Assembly (NCBI GenBank): GCA_019054805.1
Contig: JAHQIY010000002.1
Location: 1,178,001-1,242,000, forward strand
DNA length: 64,000 nt
DNA from: Brachionus manjavacas
Taxonomy: Eukaryota > Rotifera > Eurotatoria > Ploima > Brachionidae
Direction: 5' to 3'
The first letter of the stretch is position 1. Each line of letters begins with the position of its first letter. The notes under the pieces are model-generated. The model ran no database searches. It worked only from the letters and a program-made list of their open reading frames with translations, and was not told the origin of the DNA. Shown one piece after another: positions 60,511 to 64,000 of the stretch. The translations under genes and the position numbers were made by a program.

Positions 60511-63500
60511 ATGTCAAGCTCAATCGATGTATCGCGCCTACAGGACGAAAATACCATTTTGCAGCAGGAGTTGAACAAAGTCGAGGACTTGCTCTCCTCG
60601 GCCCGAGCCGAAAGAGACGAAATTTTGATCAAGTACAACGCTCTAAGTGACAAGGTAAATAATTTCCATAAATCCTATTGAAAAAGAATTTTCCTTGGTT
60701 TCGAATATCGAGCTTTTTAATATGTGTATAATTTTTGAAAAACAATTAAATACTTAAAATACTAATTTGTTATTTTTTTTTCAATTTTTATAGTAATTTT
60801 AAACAATTTAAAAAATAAGATCCTGAAGCTTCTATTGCATTTGAATCTGTAGAAAATACTCTAAATTAATTAGTTTACTACTTAATTTGTTGAAAAGCAA
60901 AGTTTTTACAACTCTATTGTTTTAATTATGCAATTATTATTTTTTTTAAGAAAAAAAAATAAAATTAATTCATTATAAACAAATTGAGTTTATTTCTCGT
61001 CGCTAACCAAGTTAAGCCATAGATTGAGATCGACACCAGAAAGCTATTTGATTTGTAAATTGAGCTCTGTATAAAAATAAGCTTCTTTTTCTCTAAAATT
61101 AGAACAAAAATATTCTAACCAAAAAAAATGTCTGCTGAGGAAAATTCCGACGTATTCGAATTGTCTAATTCATTCATTGACATGGAAGAAAAAGTACAAT
61201 TCGAGACTAAAGTAGGCAAAGACTAGGCTAATTTTTTTCTTTCAGCTTGAGAATTCGATCAAGTTCCAATCGAATAACTTGGCAAGTTCGGGTCAGAACA
61301 CTGGTGATTTCGACGACTACCACGGTAACGCGTCAAGTCCAGAAAATCACCTGTTGGTCACTCAAATTTTGGAATTGAGACGCCGACTTGACGAGGATCA
61401 CCAAAGCTACAAGCGGAAGCTGGAACACTACCAGGAAAGCCAGCAAAAGCAAGCGCAGCTTGTCTCCAAACTACAGCAAAAGGTCAACCAATACAAGACC
61501 AAGTGCAACGACCTCGAGTTGAATCTCGAGAGCAGAAACTCCGAATTGGAACGATTGAGGAACCAGCAGGCCAATTTGAAGAGCTCCGCTGACGAAAACG
61601 AGATTGACAACTTGTTGGCCAGAGTTGAAGAAGAGCAACAAAAGTAATGAGGAAAAAGAAGAAAAATTTTTTTTATCTAATTTTATTTTAAAGAAATTTG
61701 AATCTGAACCATATTAACAACACTTTGAGAGAACAATTGGACGCGGCCACAATTGCCAACCAAAAGTTGTCGCAAGAAATCCAAAAAGTGAACCACGAAT
61801 GGATCCGATTGAGAGAACAATTGGAAAGCCGTGAACGAGAATGGAGAGAAGAAGAGAATGTAAAAAAAATTTTTTTTATTTAAATTAAATGAGCTTTTTT
61901 TATAAAAAAAAATTGTTTTTTTTTTAAGTCATTCAATGATTATTTCGGTCAAGAGCACGCCAAATTGTTGAATTTGTGGCGAACAGTTGTTTCTTTCAGG
62001 CGGTCATTTGGCGAAATGAAGTCTTCGACTGAACGAGATCTAGTTAAGCTCAAGTCTGACTTGAGCAATGCGACGCGCTCAATGCACGGCGCTTGCTTCA
62101 ACTTGAACGCCAACATAAAAGCCATCGAGTCCCAGGGACAAGTATGCACAAAACAAATATTATTTTAGCTAATTATATAATTTGTTTACACTAGAACTAA
62201 ACTAAATTAAGACATTGTTTTTTGTTAAACTTTTTAAAGATTCATTTAATGGATTTTTAAAAACAATAGACTGCTGACCATGTGTACAATTAAACAATTT
62301 ATTTTTAGATTTTATTGGACCGCGAAAAGTCGGACCGAACCAGCTTGGAGAACCAATTGAGAGAGAAAAGCAAAGATCTTCAACAAGCCCAAGCGCTATT
62401 TGATCAAGAGCGTGCCCTATTGAACGCCAAGTGAGTATTTTTTTTAGCTAATTTAGGAAAATTTAAGAATTAAAAATAATTTTCGAGTTTTAAAACACCT
62501 TTATCCATGACAACTAAATTAAAGTTAGAAATTACGATTCGTTTAAAAATCAACTCTCAAGCTCTATAAAATCCATCGCCGAAGCTTACTATTTTCAAAC
62601 TTGGAAATTTTATTTTTCAGTATTTTCACAACTCTTTCCCGATTCGTCTTGAAATTGTTTTAATAATAACCTGTGTAAATATTAACCAAAAAAAATAAAA
62701 AAAAATAGTAAAGCAAATATTCTTAATGCTTGTTATTTACGGCCCAAATTCCCAACACAAATAGTCTGACAGATTTTTAGCTTTTTAGATTAAATGGATA
62801 AAATGTCGTATAGAGGCTACGCTAAAACCGACATGTAAACTTTTTTAATTAATTTTTTATTTTTAATTAAAAGAATGCAAGAGCTAACCATTTCTAATGA
62901 AAGACTAAAGGCCCAAATTAGTGAGCGTCTATCGAACAATGTTGGTGACATCTATCTCATCTTCGAATTGTGAATTTTATCTTTTTTTTTTTTTAATAGG
63001 AGCCAAGCGAGGTGTTGATCGAGTCCAGGTTTAACAGAGAAGTGCAACGAGAAACCGAAATTTTGCATGCAAGACTCAGAGATATTGCCCAAACTGTCAT
63101 CAATGATGACCAGGTGTCCAACTTTGAACAGGACATAGCAAGCCCAAGGTCCCGGTCCCCAGTTAGACGCCAATACCAGTCCAATTCCAGACCGTCATCG
63201 CGCAATGCATCTCCATTTGCCGATGCCACTTTCAGTGCAGTCCAAGCAGCTCTGAACAAGCGACAACTTCAAGTATTTTTTTTTTATTTTTTTTAAATTT
63301 TTAATAAATTTTGTAATATTTTTTAATTAAAAAAAAATTATTTTATTTAAACAATTCAAATTTAGATACATGATTTGAAGACCAAATTGGACAATAGTCG
63401 TGATTCCAACAGTGCCTTAAAGAGACAAATTGATGATACTGAAAACGAAAAAAGAAAGCTAGAGCATTCAGTTAATGACTTGCGCTTACAATTGGAAAAT

Positions 63501-64000
63501 ATAAGACGTTCGGCTGATGAGACTTCTCGCGAACGCGATCACTCCAAGCAACAATTGGAAACCACTGCGTACGAGAAGACCAATTTGGAAAAAGTACGCC
63601 TTGCCTTGGTAAACCAAACCGAGAGTTTGAGAGTTGAATGCGAAAGACTGCAAGCGGCCAATACTGAGCTGCAGCGACACCGCGATCAACTCGAAGACGA
63701 AAAAGACGATATTATCAAAGACAAATTGAGACAAATTAAAGAAAATGAGAGATGGTATAAATTTTATTTTAAAAATAAAAATATTCTTGTAAGAAATCTA
63801 ATTCAATTTGATTTTTTCAAAGCTACAAAGTAATAGAACAACTCGAAGGCAAAATTTCCTCTTTGAAAAAAGAGCTTACTGATACCAAGGAGTCGTTGAA
63901 CAAGACTGTTCTCGAAAGAGACGTTACCATACAAGACAAGAATGTTACTTCGGATGCTCTAAGCCGAGTTGAGATACAAAGAGCCGAACTTGAATTAGAA
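60511..64000 (+). CDS. CROCC: Rootletin, 5' part (runs off the window)
   Basis: Coiled-coil scaffold of the ciliary rootlet and of centrosome linkage. Visible exons: 60511-60654, 61246-61643, 61694-61859, 61929-62141, 62309-62430, 62874-62940, 63000-63272, 63366-63754 and 63823 to beyond 64000; 650 codons so far with frame kept at every junction. Start MSSSIDVSRLQDENTILQQE. Almost all the sequence is heptad-type coiled coil. The diagnostic rootletin block is in exon 4: LLNLWRTVVSFRRSFGEMKS then TERDLVKLKSDLSNATRS. A short Ser/Arg/Pro-rich break (SPRSRSPVRRQYQSNSRP) in exon 7 interrupts the coil. Vertebrate rootletin is about 2000 aa, so most of the protein lies outside the window. An alternative first exon is at 61128. 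Confidence 0.93.
61070..61077 (+). promoter_or_regulatory. TATA box of the internal rootletin promoter
   Basis: TATAAAAA, 50 bases before the alternative rootletin ATG at 61128 and inside intron 1 of the longer form. Confidence 0.5.
61128..61211 (+). CDS. CROCC: Alternative first exon of rootletin
   Basis: ATG plus 27 codons (MSAEENSDVFELSNSFIDME then EKVQFETK) ending at a GTAGGC donor in phase 0. Exon 2 at 61246 also begins in phase 0, so this exon splices into the rootletin frame exactly as the 60511 exon does. It is short, acidic and not a coiled coil, unlike the longer N-terminus, and sits behind its own TATA box. The intron to exon 2 would be only 34 bases, which is shorter than the others here; that is the main weakness of the model. 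Confidence 0.55.

Noticed and set aside
1..64000. CRISPR arrays, bacterial operons, rRNA genes, viral genes
   Set aside because: No regularly spaced repeats of CRISPR type, no rRNA sequence and no viral hallmark gene were seen; spliced animal genes throughout.

Overview
This is a strongly AT-rich nuclear DNA segment of a small bilaterian animal. The genes have many short GT-AG introns, often about 45-60 bases, and include animal-specific genes (FRS2-like adaptor, ARFGEF3, rootletin). The base composition, tiny introns and mix of LINE, MULE and Merlin remnants would fit a monogonont rotifer such as Brachionus, but that assignment is inference.

Layout. 1-6.2 kb: a ubiquitin-like ORF, one orphan exon, and the ATP synthase OSCP subunit (ATP5PO, minus, 6 exons, 213 aa). 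8.6-11.8 kb: GPATCH11 (plus, 4 exons) and a one-exon FRS2-like PTB docking protein. 12.7-16.4 kb: a transposon graveyard with a LINE 3' stub, an internally deleted MULE with a 9-bp target duplication, and a 729-bp fold-back element with an 8-bp target duplication sitting inside the C-terminal coding region of an integrase-like pseudogene. 17.3-24.8 kb: ARFGEF3/BIG3 (plus, 10 exons, 2045 aa). 25.4-42.8 kb: UBE4B (minus, 18 exons, 1101 aa). Its 9.8-kb intron 9 holds three complete plus-strand genes of unknown family. One of these (30.2-31.9 kb) is a paralogue of a gene lying just beyond the UBE4B 3' end (25.4-26.0 kb).

45-50.7 kb: a ribosome and RNA-processing cluster. FCF1 (minus) and NOC2L (plus) diverge from a 249-bp shared promoter, and POP4 follows NOC2L. 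At 51.94-52.24 kb lies a near-identical inverted copy of that promoter, including the FCF1 start codon. 52.6-54.3 kb: a degenerate Merlin transposon with terminal repeats and an 8-bp target duplication, nested between the arms of another inverted repeat. 54.3-60.3 kb: no convincing gene. 60.5 kb to the window edge: rootletin (CROCC), cut off at base 64000, with two in-frame alternative first exons.

All exon maps were made by hand from splice sites, reading frame and remembered family features. For each multi-exon gene the summed coding length is a multiple of three, which supports the models. The most notable features are the intron-nested cluster of unknown genes in UBE4B, the duplicated bidirectional ribosome-biogenesis promoter, and the stacked transposon insertions.
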